Under the pieces are notes generated by a model. It was not told where the DNA came from. It worked only from the letters and a program-made list of their open reading frames with translations, and searched no databases. Position numbers and translations under genes: made by a program. A stretch of 64,000 nucleotides of DNA from JAICJR01 sp036494715. Lineage in GTDB: Bacteria > Actinomycetota > Thermoleophilia > Solirubrobacterales > Thermoleophilaceae. Positions 23,853-32,389 of this stretch are shown in pieces. Every line of letters starts with the position of its first letter. Position 1 is the stretch's first letter. The DNA lies in assembly GCA_036494715.1 (NCBI GenBank), contig DASXNY010000166.1, positions 5,941 through 69,940 on the forward strand, written 5' to 3'.

Positions 23853-24692
23853 GTGACTCAGGCCCCCACAGAGGGCAGCGCGCTCGCCTCCACCGCCGAG
23901 CTCGCCTGCCTCGATGGCAAGGTCGCGCCCGCGGCCGAGACCTCGATCCCGGTGCTCGACGACGGCTTCCTGCGCGGTGACGGCGTGTTCGAGGCGCTGC
24001 GCGTCTACGCGGGGCGCCCGTTCGCGACCAGCGACCACCTCGATCGCCTGGAGCGCTCGGGTAAGAATCTGCACCTCCACTATGCGGTGCCGCGCGCCGA
24101 GCTGGAGGCCGAGATGGCCGAGCTGATCGAGCGCCGCGGCGGCGCGGAGTGGGACGGCGCGTTGCGCATCGTTCTCACCCGCGGCGGCCACCGGCTCGTG
24201 ATCACCGAGACGCTGCCGGAGTACGCGGAGCGAGCGCGGCTCGCGTTCGTCACCTACTCGCCCACGCGGATCCTGGACGGCGTGAAGTCGCTCTCGTACG
24301 CCGCCAACATGCTGGCCACGCGCATCGCCAAGGAGCGTGGCTTCGACGACGCGCTGCTCGTAACCCCGCACGGCCGCGTGCTCGAGCTGCCCACCTCGTC
24401 GATCTTCTGGGTCAATCCCGCCGGCGAGCTCTGCACGCCGCCGCTCGACGAGCACATCCTGGCTTCGATCACGCGCGATCGGCTGATGCGCCTGACGGAT
24501 GCCCAGGAGCGCTCGTGCACGCGCGAGGACCTGCTCGAGGCGCGCGAGGCGTTTGTGGCTTCGAGCATCCGCGAGGTGCAGCCCGTGGGCGCGATCGAGG
24601 AGCGCGAGTTCGGCGTGCCCGGGGAGCGCACACTCGCTTCGCGGGATGCCCTGCGCGCGCAGATCGAGGAGAAGCTCGGACGCGCTTCTTAG
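23853..24692 (+). CDS. Class IV aminotransferase (BCAT / aminodeoxychorismate lyase fold)
   Basis: The 279-residue fold-type IV PLP enzyme has IPVLDDGFLRGDGVFEALRVY at the start, the PLP lysine in DGVKSLSYAANMLA, GFDDALLVTPHGRVLELPTSSIFWV and FVASSIREVQPV. It may be a branched-chain aminotransferase, a D-amino acid transaminase or PabC; residues visible here do not separate these well. TAGGCT ends 7 bp before the GTG start. Its stop overlaps the stop of a small gene on the other strand. Confidence 0.88.
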   Translation: MTQAPTEGSALASTAELACLDGKVAPAAETSIPVLDDGFLRGDGVFEALRVYAGRPFATSDHLDRLERSGKNLHLHYAVPRAELEAEMAELIERRGGAEWDGALRIVLTRGGHRLVITETLPEYAERARLAFVTYSPTRILDGVKSLSYAANMLATRIAKERGFDDALLVTPHGRVLELPTSSIFWVNPAGELCTPPLDEHILASITRDRLMRLTDAQERSCTREDLLEAREAFVASSIREVQPVGAIEEREFGVPGERTLASRDALRAQIEEKLGRAS

Positions 24693-24814
24693 GCGCGCGG
24701 GTCGTGGTGCACGGTGCCGTCCATCTGGTAGCTGAGGTACCAGATCACGTGGCGGGCCACGTCGGCGGCAACTGTGGCGGCCTCGACCGCTCCCCCTATG
24801 AGCATGCGCTTCAT
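24689..24814 (-). CDS. 41-residue small protein (candidate)
   Basis: An open frame of 42 codons with an ATG at 24814 preceded by GGAGTTGAG, encoding MKRMLIGGAVEAATVAADVA followed by RHVIWYLSYQMDGTVHHDPR and a final Ala. It is short and moderately hydrophobic with no known domain. A proper ribosome-binding site, full use of the gap between two genes, and stop-to-stop overlap with the class IV aminotransferase argue that it is real. It is divergent from wecB. Confidence 0.5.
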   Translation of the reverse strand: MKRMLIGGAVEAATVAADVARHVIWYLSYQMDGTVHHDPRA

Positions 24815-24855
24815 CTCAACTCCATCCTAAGCCTGGTTTACGACTTCCGCCACAC

Positions 24856-25935
24856 GTGAGAATTGCCACCATCGTCGGTAATCGACCGCAGTTCGTGAAG
24901 GCCGCAGCGGTCTCCCGCCGCCTGCGCGAGGCGCACGAGGAGCTGCTCGTGCACACCGGCCAGCACTACGACAACGAGCTGTCGCGCATCTTCTTCCAGG
25001 AGCTCGGCGTTCCTGCCCCCGAGCGCGAACTGGGGGTCGGGTCAGGGACCGCCGCGGAGCAGACCTCGCGCATGCTCGCCGCGCTCGAGCCGGTGCTCCG
25101 GGAGTGGGGCCCAGAGCTCGTGCTCGTCTACGGCGACACCAACTCCACGCTGGCGGGCGCGCTGACCGCAGCGCAGCTGGAGCTCGATGTCGCCCACGTC
25201 GAGGCGGGCATGCGCTCGGGCGACTGGTCGATGCCCGAGGAGCTCAACCGCGTGCTCACCGACCACGCGAGCGATCTCTTGCTGTGCTCCACGCCCACAG
25301 CGGTCGCCAACCTCGAGCGCGAGGGAGCGCACGGGCGCGTGGAGCTCGTGGGCGACGTGATGGCGGACGTGTCGCTGGCGTTCGCCTCGGTGGCGGAGGA
25401 GCGCTCGCGCGCCCTCGAGGAGCACGGCGTCGAGCCTGGCGGCTACCTGCTCGTGACGGCGCACCGGGCCGGCAACGTCGACGATCCGCACCGCCTCGAG
25501 CTGCTCGTCGAGCTGCTCGAGTCGCTGCCGGGGCAGCGCATCTTTCCGCTGCACCCGCGCACGCGTGCGCGGCTCGAGGCGGCCGACCTGCTCGATCGCC
25601 TTGGCTCGGCGCCGGGCCTGCAGCTGACGTTCCCGCTCGGCTACCTCGACTTCCTCACGCTGGCGCGGCACGCGCGCGCGATCTTCACCGATTCGGGCGG
25701 GGTGCAGAAGGAGGCGTACCTGCTCGGCACGCCGTGCGTGACCCTGCGCTCCACCACGGAATGGGTCGAGACCGTCGAGCAGGGCTGGAATGTGCTCGTG
25801 GACCTCGACCGCGACGCGGCGCTCGCCGCGCTGGAGCGCAAGCCGCCGCCCGGCGAGCGGCCCGAGCTCTACGGCGGCGGTCACGCGGCCGAGCGCATTT
25901 GCGACGTGCTCGCCACCTACACTCCGGCCGGATGA
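24856..25935 (+). CDS. wecB: UDP-N-acetylglucosamine 2-epimerase (non-hydrolysing)
   Basis: The 359-residue GT-B-fold epimerase has VGNRPQFVKAAAVSRRLRE, HTGQHYDNELSRIFF, VYGDTNSTLAGALTA, HVEAGMRSGDWSMPEELNR and FTDSGGVQKEAYLLGTPCVT. It interconverts UDP-GlcNAc and UDP-ManNAc, or the corresponding diacetamido uronic acids in WbpI-type pathways. The GTG start lies 41 bp from the divergent small gene. It overlaps the next gene as ATGA, forming a sugar-nucleotide cassette with the dehydrogenase and acetyltransferase. Confidence 0.93.
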   Translation: MRIATIVGNRPQFVKAAAVSRRLREAHEELLVHTGQHYDNELSRIFFQELGVPAPERELGVGSGTAAEQTSRMLAALEPVLREWGPELVLVYGDTNSTLAGALTAAQLELDVAHVEAGMRSGDWSMPEELNRVLTDHASDLLLCSTPTAVANLEREGAHGRVELVGDVMADVSLAFASVAEERSRALEEHGVEPGGYLLVTAHRAGNVDDPHRLELLVELLESLPGQRIFPLHPRTRARLEAADLLDRLGSAPGLQLTFPLGYLDFLTLARHARAIFTDSGGVQKEAYLLGTPCVTLRSTTEWVETVEQGWNVLVDLDRDAALAALERKPPPGERPELYGGGHAAERICDVLATYTPAG

Positions 25936-26933
25936 GCACCCGCATCGGCGTGGTGGGCCTGGGGTACTGGGGCCCCAACCTCGCCCGAAATTTCGACCGT
26001 CTGCCGGGCGCCGAGCTGCGCTGGATCTGCGACCAGTCGCAGGAGGCGCTCGATCGCTTCGCGTCCTCGTTCCCGGACGCGCGCACAGCGACCGACCTCG
26101 ACGAGCTGCTCGCGGACCCGGAGCTCGACGCGGTGGTCGTGGCCACGCACGTGCCGTCGCACGCGGCGCTGGCCGTGCGCGCGCTCGGCGCGGGCAAGCA
26201 CTGCTTCGTCGAGAAGCCGCTCGCCCAGTCGGTGGCCGAGGCCGAGCAGGTGGTGGCGGCCGCGCGCGAAACGGGCCGGGTGCTGATGGTGGGGCACCTG
26301 CTCGAGTACCACCCGGGCGTCGAGAAGCTCAAGGAGATCACCGACAGCGGCGAGCTCGGCGAGGTCCATTACCTCTACTCGAACCGGCTCAACCTCGGCA
26401 AGCTGCGCCCGGACGAGAACGCGCTCTGGAGCCTCGGCGCCCACGACGTTTCAGTCCTGCTCCACCTCGCCGGCGGCGAGGAGCCGAGCGAGTGCCACGC
26501 CTTCGGTGAGAGCTACATGCAGCCGGGGATCGAGGACGTCGTGTTCTGCTACCTGCGCTTCCCGTCCGGGCTCTCGGCGCACCTGCACCTGTCGTGGCTC
26601 GACCCGCACAAAGAGCGCCGCTTCACGGTCGTCGGCTCGAAGAAGATGGCCACCTTCGACGACATGGAGATCGAGCGCAAGCTCAGCGTCTACGACAAGG
26701 GCTTCGACCAGAAGTACGAGTCCTACGGCGAGTACGTCACGCGCTCGGGCGACATCTGGTCGCCGCACGTGTCGAACGAGGAGCCGCTGCGCATCGAGTG
26801 CCGCCACTTCATCGAACGGATCGCCGACGGCGGCGAGCCGCGCTCGGGCGGCGAGAGCGGCCTGCGCGTCGTGCGCGTGCTCGAGGCGCTGCAGCGCTCG
26901 CTCGAGGGGAGCTCGCGTGCTGCGGCCGTCTGA
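25932..26933 (+). CDS. Gfo/Idh/MocA family NAD(P)-dependent sugar dehydrogenase (WlbA/WbpB-like)
   Basis: The 333-residue protein has an N-terminal Rossmann motif IGVVGLGYWGPNLARNF, the family EKP motif in HCFVEKPLAQS and the substrate-binding region LWSLGAHDVSVLLHL. It resembles WlbA/WbpB, which oxidise C3 of UDP-N-acetylglucosaminuronic acid before amination. The ATG overlaps the wecB stop. Downstream is a left-handed beta-helix acetyltransferase like WlbB/WbpD, which supports this reading. The aminotransferase of that pathway is not in this cluster. Confidence 0.85.
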   Translation: MSTRIGVVGLGYWGPNLARNFDRLPGAELRWICDQSQEALDRFASSFPDARTATDLDELLADPELDAVVVATHVPSHAALAVRALGAGKHCFVEKPLAQSVAEAEQVVAAARETGRVLMVGHLLEYHPGVEKLKEITDSGELGEVHYLYSNRLNLGKLRPDENALWSLGAHDVSVLLHLAGGEEPSECHAFGESYMQPGIEDVVFCYLRFPSGLSAHLHLSWLDPHKERRFTVVGSKKMATFDDMEIERKLSVYDKGFDQKYESYGEYVTRSGDIWSPHVSNEEPLRIECRHFIERIADGGEPRSGGESGLRVVRVLEALQRSLEGSSRAAAV

Positions 26934-27627
26934 GCGGGCGCCGGGGCTGCTGCTGGGCGACGGCGTCACGCTCCCCGACAGCGCCTGGGTGGGCGGCAAC
27001 GTCGTGATCCACGACGGCACGCTGGTGGGCGAGCGCGCGTACATCCAGGACGGCGCCGTGCTCGGCAAGCCGCTCGCGCTCGGACCGGACTCCACCGCGC
27101 GGCGCGGGGAGCTCGCACCGCTCGCGCTCGGCGAGGGCGCCATCGTGGGCGCCAACGCGGTGGTGCACGGGGGCGCGCGCATCGCCGCCGGCGCGGTGGT
27201 GGGCGACCGGGCGCACGTGCGCGAGCGCGCGGTTGTGGGCGAGGGCTCGGTCGTCGGGTCGGGCACCGCGGTCGACAACGACGTGACGATTGGGGCGCGC
27301 GTGAAGGTCCAGACGGGCTGTTACCTCACCGCTTTCAGTCTCGTCGAGGACGACGTGTTCGTCGCGCCCGGCGTGACGACCACGAACGACAACGCGATGG
27401 GCCGCCACGAACGCGGCGAAGCCCTCCAGGGCGCCACGCTCCGGCGCGCCTGCCGCGTCGGTGCCGGCTCGATCCTGCTACCGGCCATCGAGGTGGGCGA
27501 GGAGGCGTTCGTGGCGGCTGGGGCGCTCGTGACGCGCGACGTGGCCGCCCGCACGCTGGTGATGGGCGTGCCGGCCAAGGTGGTGCGCGAGGTGGAGGAA
27601 GCGGAGCTGCTCGAGCGGTGGCGCTGA
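26917..27627 (+). CDS. Left-handed beta-helix acyltransferase (WlbB/WbpD-like)
   Basis: The 236-residue protein is built of hexapeptide repeats ([LIV]-G-x4), for example VIHDGTLVGERAYIQDGAVL and AVVGEGSVVGSGTAVDNDVT, ending in VMGVPAKVVREVEEAELLER. Such trimeric enzymes acetylate an amino sugar nucleotide. The usual catalytic loop Asn/His region may correspond to TTTNDNAMGRHERGEAL. GTG start with GAGGGGAG upstream. It overlaps the dehydrogenase gene by 17 bp, so the two are coupled. Confidence 0.85.
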   Translation: MLRPSERAPGLLLGDGVTLPDSAWVGGNVVIHDGTLVGERAYIQDGAVLGKPLALGPDSTARRGELAPLALGEGAIVGANAVVHGGARIAAGAVVGDRAHVRERAVVGEGSVVGSGTAVDNDVTIGARVKVQTGCYLTAFSLVEDDVFVAPGVTTTNDNAMGRHERGEALQGATLRRACRVGAGSILLPAIEVGEEAFVAAGALVTRDVAARTLVMGVPAKVVREVEEAELLERWR

Positions 27628-28292
27628 GGCTCGCGAGGATTGCCCGCGTCCCGACCGCCGGCCGCAGGCGGGCGGAGCAGCGCGTGCGCATCCTCGCGGG
27701 CGTGGCGGCGGTGACCAGCGTGGCGGCGATCGTCACCGAGTACGGGCGCGTCTGGCGTCGCGGCGACGCGCCGCTGCCGCAGGAGACGGACCAGGTGCTG
27801 GCGGCGGCGGGCGAGGCCGTGGTTGAGACCGTGGCCGTCGCGCGCGTCGGCTACCAGGAGGTGACGACCTACGAGCGCGCGCTGTTCAACCTGTTCTCCT
27901 CGTTTCTCGCGGCGTTCGTGTCCTCGCGCGGGCTGGCGCACGCGCTGCGCCGGCGCCAGCGCATCGGCCCGTTCCGCGACCTGATCGTGGGCAACCGCCA
28001 CATCCACCACTTCATCCCGGGCATCGCGCTCGCCTTCGGCTCGGGTACCGCCGCCTTCTTCGTGCGCGGGGAGCGCACCCGCTCGCGGCTCGCGCTGGGC
28101 TTCGGCGCCGGCATGGGCATGACGCTCGACGAGTCGGCGCTGCTGCTCGAGCTGGACGACGTCTACTGGTCGGAGAGCGGGCTCCTGAGCGTGCAGATCG
28201 CGCTCACACTCGCCGCGCTGCTGGGCGCGCTGGCCACCGCGCTGCGGCTGCTCCGCCGCGGCGAGGAGATCGTACTGCCGGACCTCGGCTGA
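27618..28292 (+). CDS. Integral membrane protein of unknown function
   Basis: The 224-residue protein has about four or five hydrophobic segments (roughly residues 25-42, 88-105, 132-150, 158-176 and 190-210). A His-rich motif NRHIHHFIPGIALAFG sits between helices. I have seen the HHF-type pattern in actinobacterial membrane hypotheticals, but I know no function. The GTG start overlaps the acetyltransferase gene by 10 bp, placing it in the nucleotide-sugar cassette. It is convergent with purA. Confidence 0.7.
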   Translation: MALRLARIARVPTAGRRRAEQRVRILAGVAAVTSVAAIVTEYGRVWRRGDAPLPQETDQVLAAAGEAVVETVAVARVGYQEVTTYERALFNLFSSFLAAFVSSRGLAHALRRRQRIGPFRDLIVGNRHIHHFIPGIALAFGSGTAAFFVRGERTRSRLALGFGAGMGMTLDESALLLELDDVYWSESGLLSVQIALTLAALLGALATALRLLRRGEEIVLPDLG

Positions 28293-28303
28293 GTATCGCG
28301 AGA

Positions 28304-29611
28304 CTAAGCCGCGACGCCCTGCACGCGCCGCGCGGCCTCGGTCCAGATCATCTGGTCGCGACCCGGGCCGACGCCGATCAGCACCACCGGCACGCCCAGG
28401 AAGTCCTCGATGAAGGTCAGGTAGTCGCGCGCGGTCTGCGGCAGGTCCTCGATGTTGCGCGCGCGCGAGATGTCCTCGTGCCAGCCGGGCAGCTCGGTGT
28501 ACGAGCCGGTGACCTTGTGCAGGATCGACTGGTGGTAGGGGAACTCGCGGAAGCGCGCCCCCTCGGGGCCGGTGTACTCGGTGGCCACGTGCAGCGGGTC
28601 GATGCCGGTGAGCACGTCGAGCTTGGTGATCGCCAGGCCGGTGAGCCCGTTGAGGCGCACCGCGTAGCGGAGCGCCACGAGGTCGAGCCAGCCGCAGCGC
28701 CGCGCGCGCCCGGTGGTGGTGCCGAACTCGCCGCCCGCCTCGCGCAGCCGCTCGCCCATCTCGTCGTCGAGCTCGGTGGGGAAGGGCCCCGCCCCGACGC
28801 GCGTGACATAGGCCTTGGTGATGCCCCACGCGTCGTCGATGTCCTTCGGCCCGACGCCTGCCCCGACACAGGCCGCCCCCGCGATCGGGTTGGACGAGGT
28901 GACGAACGGATAGGTGCCGTGGTCGATGTCGAGCAGTGTGCCCTGCGCGCCCTCGAACAGCACCAGCCGGTCGCTGTCGAGCGTGTCCCAGACGATGCGC
29001 TGCGTGTCCGCGATGAAGGGCTCGAGACGGTGACCGAGCGTGCGGTACTCCTCAGTCATCGCGTGCAGGTCGAGCGACGGGTCCTTGGCGTAGGGGCGCA
29101 GCGACAGCCGCTTGGGCTCCATCGCGGCGTTGATCTTCTGCTTGAGGATCTTCTCGTCGAGCAGGTCCTGCATGCGGATGCCCAGGCGCGCCGCCTTGTC
29201 CGCGTAGCAGGGCCCGATGCCGCGGCGCGTCGTGCCGATCTGCAGCTTGCCGAGCTTGGTCTCGCCCGCGTGGTCGAGCAGCAGGTGGTAAGGCATGATC
29301 AGGTGCGCGTTGGCCGAGATTCGCAGGCCGCTCGTGTCGACGCCGCGGCGGCGCAGCTCGTCGAGCTCGGAGGTGATCACCTTGGGATCGACCACAACGC
29401 CGTTGCCGATCAGGCAGAGCTTGCCGGGATAGAGGATCCCGGACGGGACGAGGTGGAACTTGTAGACCTCGTTCCCGCGCACGATCGTATGGCCGGCGTT
29501 GTTGCCGCCCTGGAAGCGGATCACGACGTCGGCCGTCTCGGCGAGCAGGTCCGTGACCTTGCCCTTCCCTTCGTCGCCCCACTGGGCGCCGACTATCACC
29601 AAGCCAGGCAT
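28304..29611 (-). CDS. purA: Adenylosuccinate synthetase
   Basis: The 435-residue enzyme joins IMP and aspartate using GTP in AMP synthesis. Visible motifs are VGAQWGDEGKGKVTDLLAE (P-loop with the catalytic Asp), NNAGHTIV, TRRGIGPCYADKAAR, GAQGTLLDIDHGTYPFVTSS and TTGRARRCGWLD. Full length with an ATG at 29611. It lies 12 bp downstream of the DnaC-like gene at the end of the rpsF-to-purA minus-strand run. Confidence 0.97.
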   Translation of the reverse strand: MPGLVIVGAQWGDEGKGKVTDLLAETADVVIRFQGGNNAGHTIVRGNEVYKFHLVPSGILYPGKLCLIGNGVVVDPKVITSELDELRRRGVDTSGLRISANAHLIMPYHLLLDHAGETKLGKLQIGTTRRGIGPCYADKAARLGIRMQDLLDEKILKQKINAAMEPKRLSLRPYAKDPSLDLHAMTEEYRTLGHRLEPFIADTQRIVWDTLDSDRLVLFEGAQGTLLDIDHGTYPFVTSSNPIAGAACVGAGVGPKDIDDAWGITKAYVTRVGAGPFPTELDDEMGERLREAGGEFGTTTGRARRCGWLDLVALRYAVRLNGLTGLAITKLDVLTGIDPLHVATEYTGPEGARFREFPYHQSILHKVTGSYTELPGWHEDISRARNIEDLPQTARDYLTFIEDFLGVPVVLIGVGPGRDQMIWTEAARRVQGVAA

Positions 29612-29623
29612 GTGCTTGTGAGT

Positions 29624-30331
29624 CTAGGGAGCCGCGACCTGCCGAAGGTCCCGGCCCATGATCGGGATGGCCGGGCCGCAGACGCCCTCGATGCGCGACA
29701 CGGTGCGGAAGCCGATCTGCTCGCGCAGCTCGTCGAGCCCGAGGTTGGTGGTGACCATTATCGAGCGCTCGTTCTGCCAGCGCTCGTTGACGATGGAGTA
29801 GAGCTGCTCGAGCACCCAGTCGGTGCGCTTCTCGGCGCCGAGGTCGTCGAGGTGGAGCACGTCGACGTCGCAGAGCCGCCGGAAGAGCTCCGCGTAGGAG
29901 CGGTCCGCGTCGGCCTCGTAGGTCTCCTTGATGTCCGCGAGCAGACGCGGCACCGAGTAGATCGCGACGCTGCGCCCGGCCTCGAGCGCCGCCTTCGACA
30001 CGAGCATGGCCAGCGACGTCTTGCCGGTGCCGACGTCCCCGTAGAACCAGAGCCCGTTGCCATCGTCCACGTTCTTCTCGATGCGACGCACGAACTGGCG
30101 CACCTGCTGGACGACATACGGATCCATGTCGGCGATTGGGTGGCGCTCGAACGACACGCCCCGGAAGCGCTTCGGGATGCCGGTGCCGATGCGGCGGCTG
30201 GTGGAACGGTTGATGCGGCGCTCGCGACAGGCGCAGGCCCGCGCGACGTTGGTCTCCTCGTCGAGCAGCCAGCCGCTGCCGTCGCACAAGCGCTCCGGGC
30301 AGAAGCCCGTGAGCTCGGCCGGCTCGTTCAC
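29624..30331 (-). CDS. DnaC/DnaI-like AAA+ ATPase, probable helicase loader
   Basis: The 235-residue protein has an N-terminal cysteine cluster (CPERLCDGSG and CACRER, residues about 11-37) like the zinc site of DnaI/DnaC-type proteins, then Walker A YGDVGTGKTSLA, Walker B DVLHLDDLGAE and sensor region IMVTTNLGLDEL. Such proteins load DnaB at the origin or at stalled forks; IstB transposition helpers are related but no transposase is near. The GTG start overlaps the dnaB stop (GTGA), which points to a DnaB loader. Actinobacteria are usually thought to use DciA instead. Confidence 0.85.
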   Translation of the reverse strand: MNEPAELTGFCPERLCDGSGWLLDEETNVARACACRERRINRSTSRRIGTGIPKRFRGVSFERHPIADMDPYVVQQVRQFVRRIEKNVDDGNGLWFYGDVGTGKTSLAMLVSKAALEAGRSVAIYSVPRLLADIKETYEADADRSYAELFRRLCDVDVLHLDDLGAEKRTDWVLEQLYSIVNERWQNERSIMVTTNLGLDELREQIGFRTVSRIEGVCGPAIPIMGRDLRQVAAP

Positions 30332-31743
30332 AGGTCGCCGCCGTTCAGCGCCGCGGGCGGCGGCCCGGAGGCGTCGATCGAGTGCTCGCGATAGAGGTTG
30401 GCGAACTTGGGATAGCGCGACAGGAACGTGAGCACGATGTCCCCCACGGGGCCGTTGCGGTGCTTGGCGATGATCACGTCGGCCTCGCCGGGGCGCTCGG
30501 AGTCGCGGTTGTAGTACTCGTCGCGGTAGATGAACATCACGAGGTCCGCGTCCTGCTCGATCTGCCCCGATTCGCGCAGGTCCGAGAGCAGCGGGCGCTT
30601 GTCGGGTCGCGCCTCAACCGCACGCGAGAGCTGCGACACCGCGACCACTGGGATGTTGAGCTCGCGCGCCAGGATCTTCAGACCGCGGCTGATCTGGCCG
30701 ATCTGCTCGACCCGGCTCTGCCTGCTGTCCTCCGGGCGCATGAGCTGCAGGTAGTCCACGACGACCATTCCGAGCTCGCGGCGGGCGTGCAGCCGGCGCG
30801 CCTTGGCGCGCACCTCGAGGATGCCGATGTCGCTCGAGTCGTCCACGTACAGCGGCGAGCGCGAGAGCTTCTCGGTGGCCTTGACCACCTTCGGCCAGCG
30901 GTCGGGCTTGACGCGCCCCTTGCGCAGGTCGTCGCCGTTCAGCTTCGCCTGCGAGGCGATGAAGCGCTGGGCGAGCTCCGTCTCCGACATCTCGAGCGAG
31001 AACAGCGCCACCGGGCGGTCGTGCTCGATCGCCGCGTTCTCGGCGATGTTGGTGACGAGCGCGGACTTGCCCATCGACGGACGCGCGGCCAGGACGATCA
31101 GGTTGCCCGGCTGGAAGCCGCCGGTGAGGTCGTCGAGGTCCTTGAAGCCCGTCGGCGTGCCGGTGAGCGCGATGCCCTGGCGCGACACCAGCTCGAGCTT
31201 GTCGAGCTCCGCGTGGAGCACGTCCTCGATCGAGCGCAGCTCGCCCGTGCGCTCCTCGTGCGCGACGTTGTAGAAGCGCCCCTCGACGCGGTCGATCAGC
31301 TCCTGGACGTCGCCCGCGTGGGTGTAGACGTCGCTTTCGGTGGTGCGCGCAGCGTCGAGCAGCTTCCGCAGCAGCGCGTGCTGCTTGACGATGCGCGCGT
31401 AATGGCGCACGTTGCCCGCCGCGGGCACCATGCTCGGCAGCGAGTGGATGTAGGCCTGGCCGCCGGCCTCCTCGAGCTCGCCGGCGCGCGCCAGCTCGTC
31501 GCACACCGTGACGGCGTCCACCGCCTCCGGGTCGGACTTCTCCTTCAGGCGGCGCATCGCCGTGAAGATCCTCTGGTGGCGCGGACGGTAGAAGTCCTCG
31601 GCCCGCAGCCGGGTGTCGATCAGTACGCCGTCGAGCGCCTGCTCGGCGAGCAGGATGGCGCCGAGCACCGACGTCTCGGCTTCGAGATTCTGGGGCGGGA
31701 GCTTGCCCGCCGGCGCCTCAGGCGGCTGGACCGAAATTGCCAC
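30328..31743 (-). CDS. dnaB: Replicative DNA helicase DnaB
   Basis: The 471-residue hexameric 5'-3' helicase has an N-terminal primase-interacting domain (NLEAETSVLGAILLAEQALD, residues 20-120) and a RecA-like C-terminal domain with Walker A ARPSMGKSALV, EMSETELAQRF, Walker B MVVVDYLQLM and DLRESGQIEQDADLVMFIYR. No intein interrupts it. GTG start. It lies 82 bp after rplI and is coupled by overlap to the DnaC-like gene, so helicase and probable loader are made together. Confidence 0.97.
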   Translation of the reverse strand: MAISVQPPEAPAGKLPPQNLEAETSVLGAILLAEQALDGVLIDTRLRAEDFYRPRHQRIFTAMRRLKEKSDPEAVDAVTVCDELARAGELEEAGGQAYIHSLPSMVPAAGNVRHYARIVKQHALLRKLLDAARTTESDVYTHAGDVQELIDRVEGRFYNVAHEERTGELRSIEDVLHAELDKLELVSRQGIALTGTPTGFKDLDDLTGGFQPGNLIVLAARPSMGKSALVTNIAENAAIEHDRPVALFSLEMSETELAQRFIASQAKLNGDDLRKGRVKPDRWPKVVKATEKLSRSPLYVDDSSDIGILEVRAKARRLHARRELGMVVVDYLQLMRPEDSRQSRVEQIGQISRGLKILARELNIPVVAVSQLSRAVEARPDKRPLLSDLRESGQIEQDADLVMFIYRDEYYNRDSERPGEADVIIAKHRNGPVGDIVLTFLSRYPKFANLYREHSIDASGPPPAALNGGDL

Positions 31744-31825
31744 GACTCGTCAATGGTCCGACTGGCCGTGGACAGAAACAAGGGACGCGGACGTCAGGGC
31801 AGGGCCGTTGTCCGCAGCCACCGGC

Positions 31826-32275
31826 TTATTCGGGCGTGACGATCGTCTTGATGTCGGCCGTCACGCCCTCGGACACCTCGACGGTGACCATGTGCGTGCC
31901 GGTGGTCTTGATCGGCTGGTCCAGGTGGACCTTGCGCCGGTCGAGCCTGATGCCGCGGGCCTGCTTGATGGCGTCGACGATGTCCTGCCCGGTGACCGAG
32001 CCGAACAGCCGGCCGTCATCGCCCGCCTGCTGGGGGATCGTGAGCACGGTCTTGGTGAGCAGTGCCGCATTCTCCTCCGCACGGTCGGCGGCCTCCTGGG
32101 CCGCCTTCTCCGCCGACTCGATGCGCCGCTGCGCCTCCGCGATCGCGCCGGGCGTGGCGGGCTGCGCCAGCTTGCGCGGGACGAGGAAGTTGCGCAGGTA
32201 GCCGGGTGAGACATCGACGACCTCGCCGCGGTCGCCAAGCGTCTCTACGGCCTGCAGCAGAATCGCCTGTGCCAT
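31826..32275 (-). CDS. rplI: 50S ribosomal protein bL9
   Basis: The 149-residue protein has the bL9 layout: an N-terminal rRNA-binding domain (AILLQAVETLGDRGEVVDVS, GYLRNFLVPRKLA), a long central helix (residues about 45-75) and a C-terminal domain (LFGSVTGQDIVDAI, HVTV-like end). The ATG at 32275 has GGGGGAG upstream. It is part of the conserved rpsF-ssb-rpsR-rplI-dnaB neighbourhood. Confidence 0.97.
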   Translation of the reverse strand: MAQAILLQAVETLGDRGEVVDVSPGYLRNFLVPRKLAQPATPGAIAEAQRRIESAEKAAQEAADRAEENAALLTKTVLTIPQQAGDDGRLFGSVTGQDIVDAIKQARGIRLDRRKVHLDQPIKTTGTHMVTVEVSEGVTADIKTIVTPE

Positions 32276-32372
32276 GCCTAGCTCCCCCCGCTGACTGCGA
32301 GAACCGAGGAGAGCGAGGACGCAGGGAGGCCGTAGGGCGCTAGCCCGCGGTCGACCGAGGACGACGCTATCC

Positions 32373-32389
32373 GATGGCTCGCAGCCATC
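32373..32389. terminator. Perfect hairpin at the 3' end of rpsR
   Basis: GATGGCT-CGC-AGCCATC forms a 7-bp stem with a 3-nt loop, overlapping the rpsR stop codon and entering the 112-bp rpsR-rplI gap. No T-run follows. It may weaken read-through, stabilise the upstream mRNA or mark a processing site. Confidence 0.4.

Noticed and set aside
29624..30331. IstB-type transposition helper (insertion sequence remnant)
   Set aside because: No transposase or terminal repeats nearby, and the gene is translationally coupled to dnaB.
28478..30394. Plus-strand open frame of 638 codons opposite purA and the DnaC-like gene
   Set aside because: Low-complexity Val/Glu/Arg composition; both genes on the other strand have clear families.
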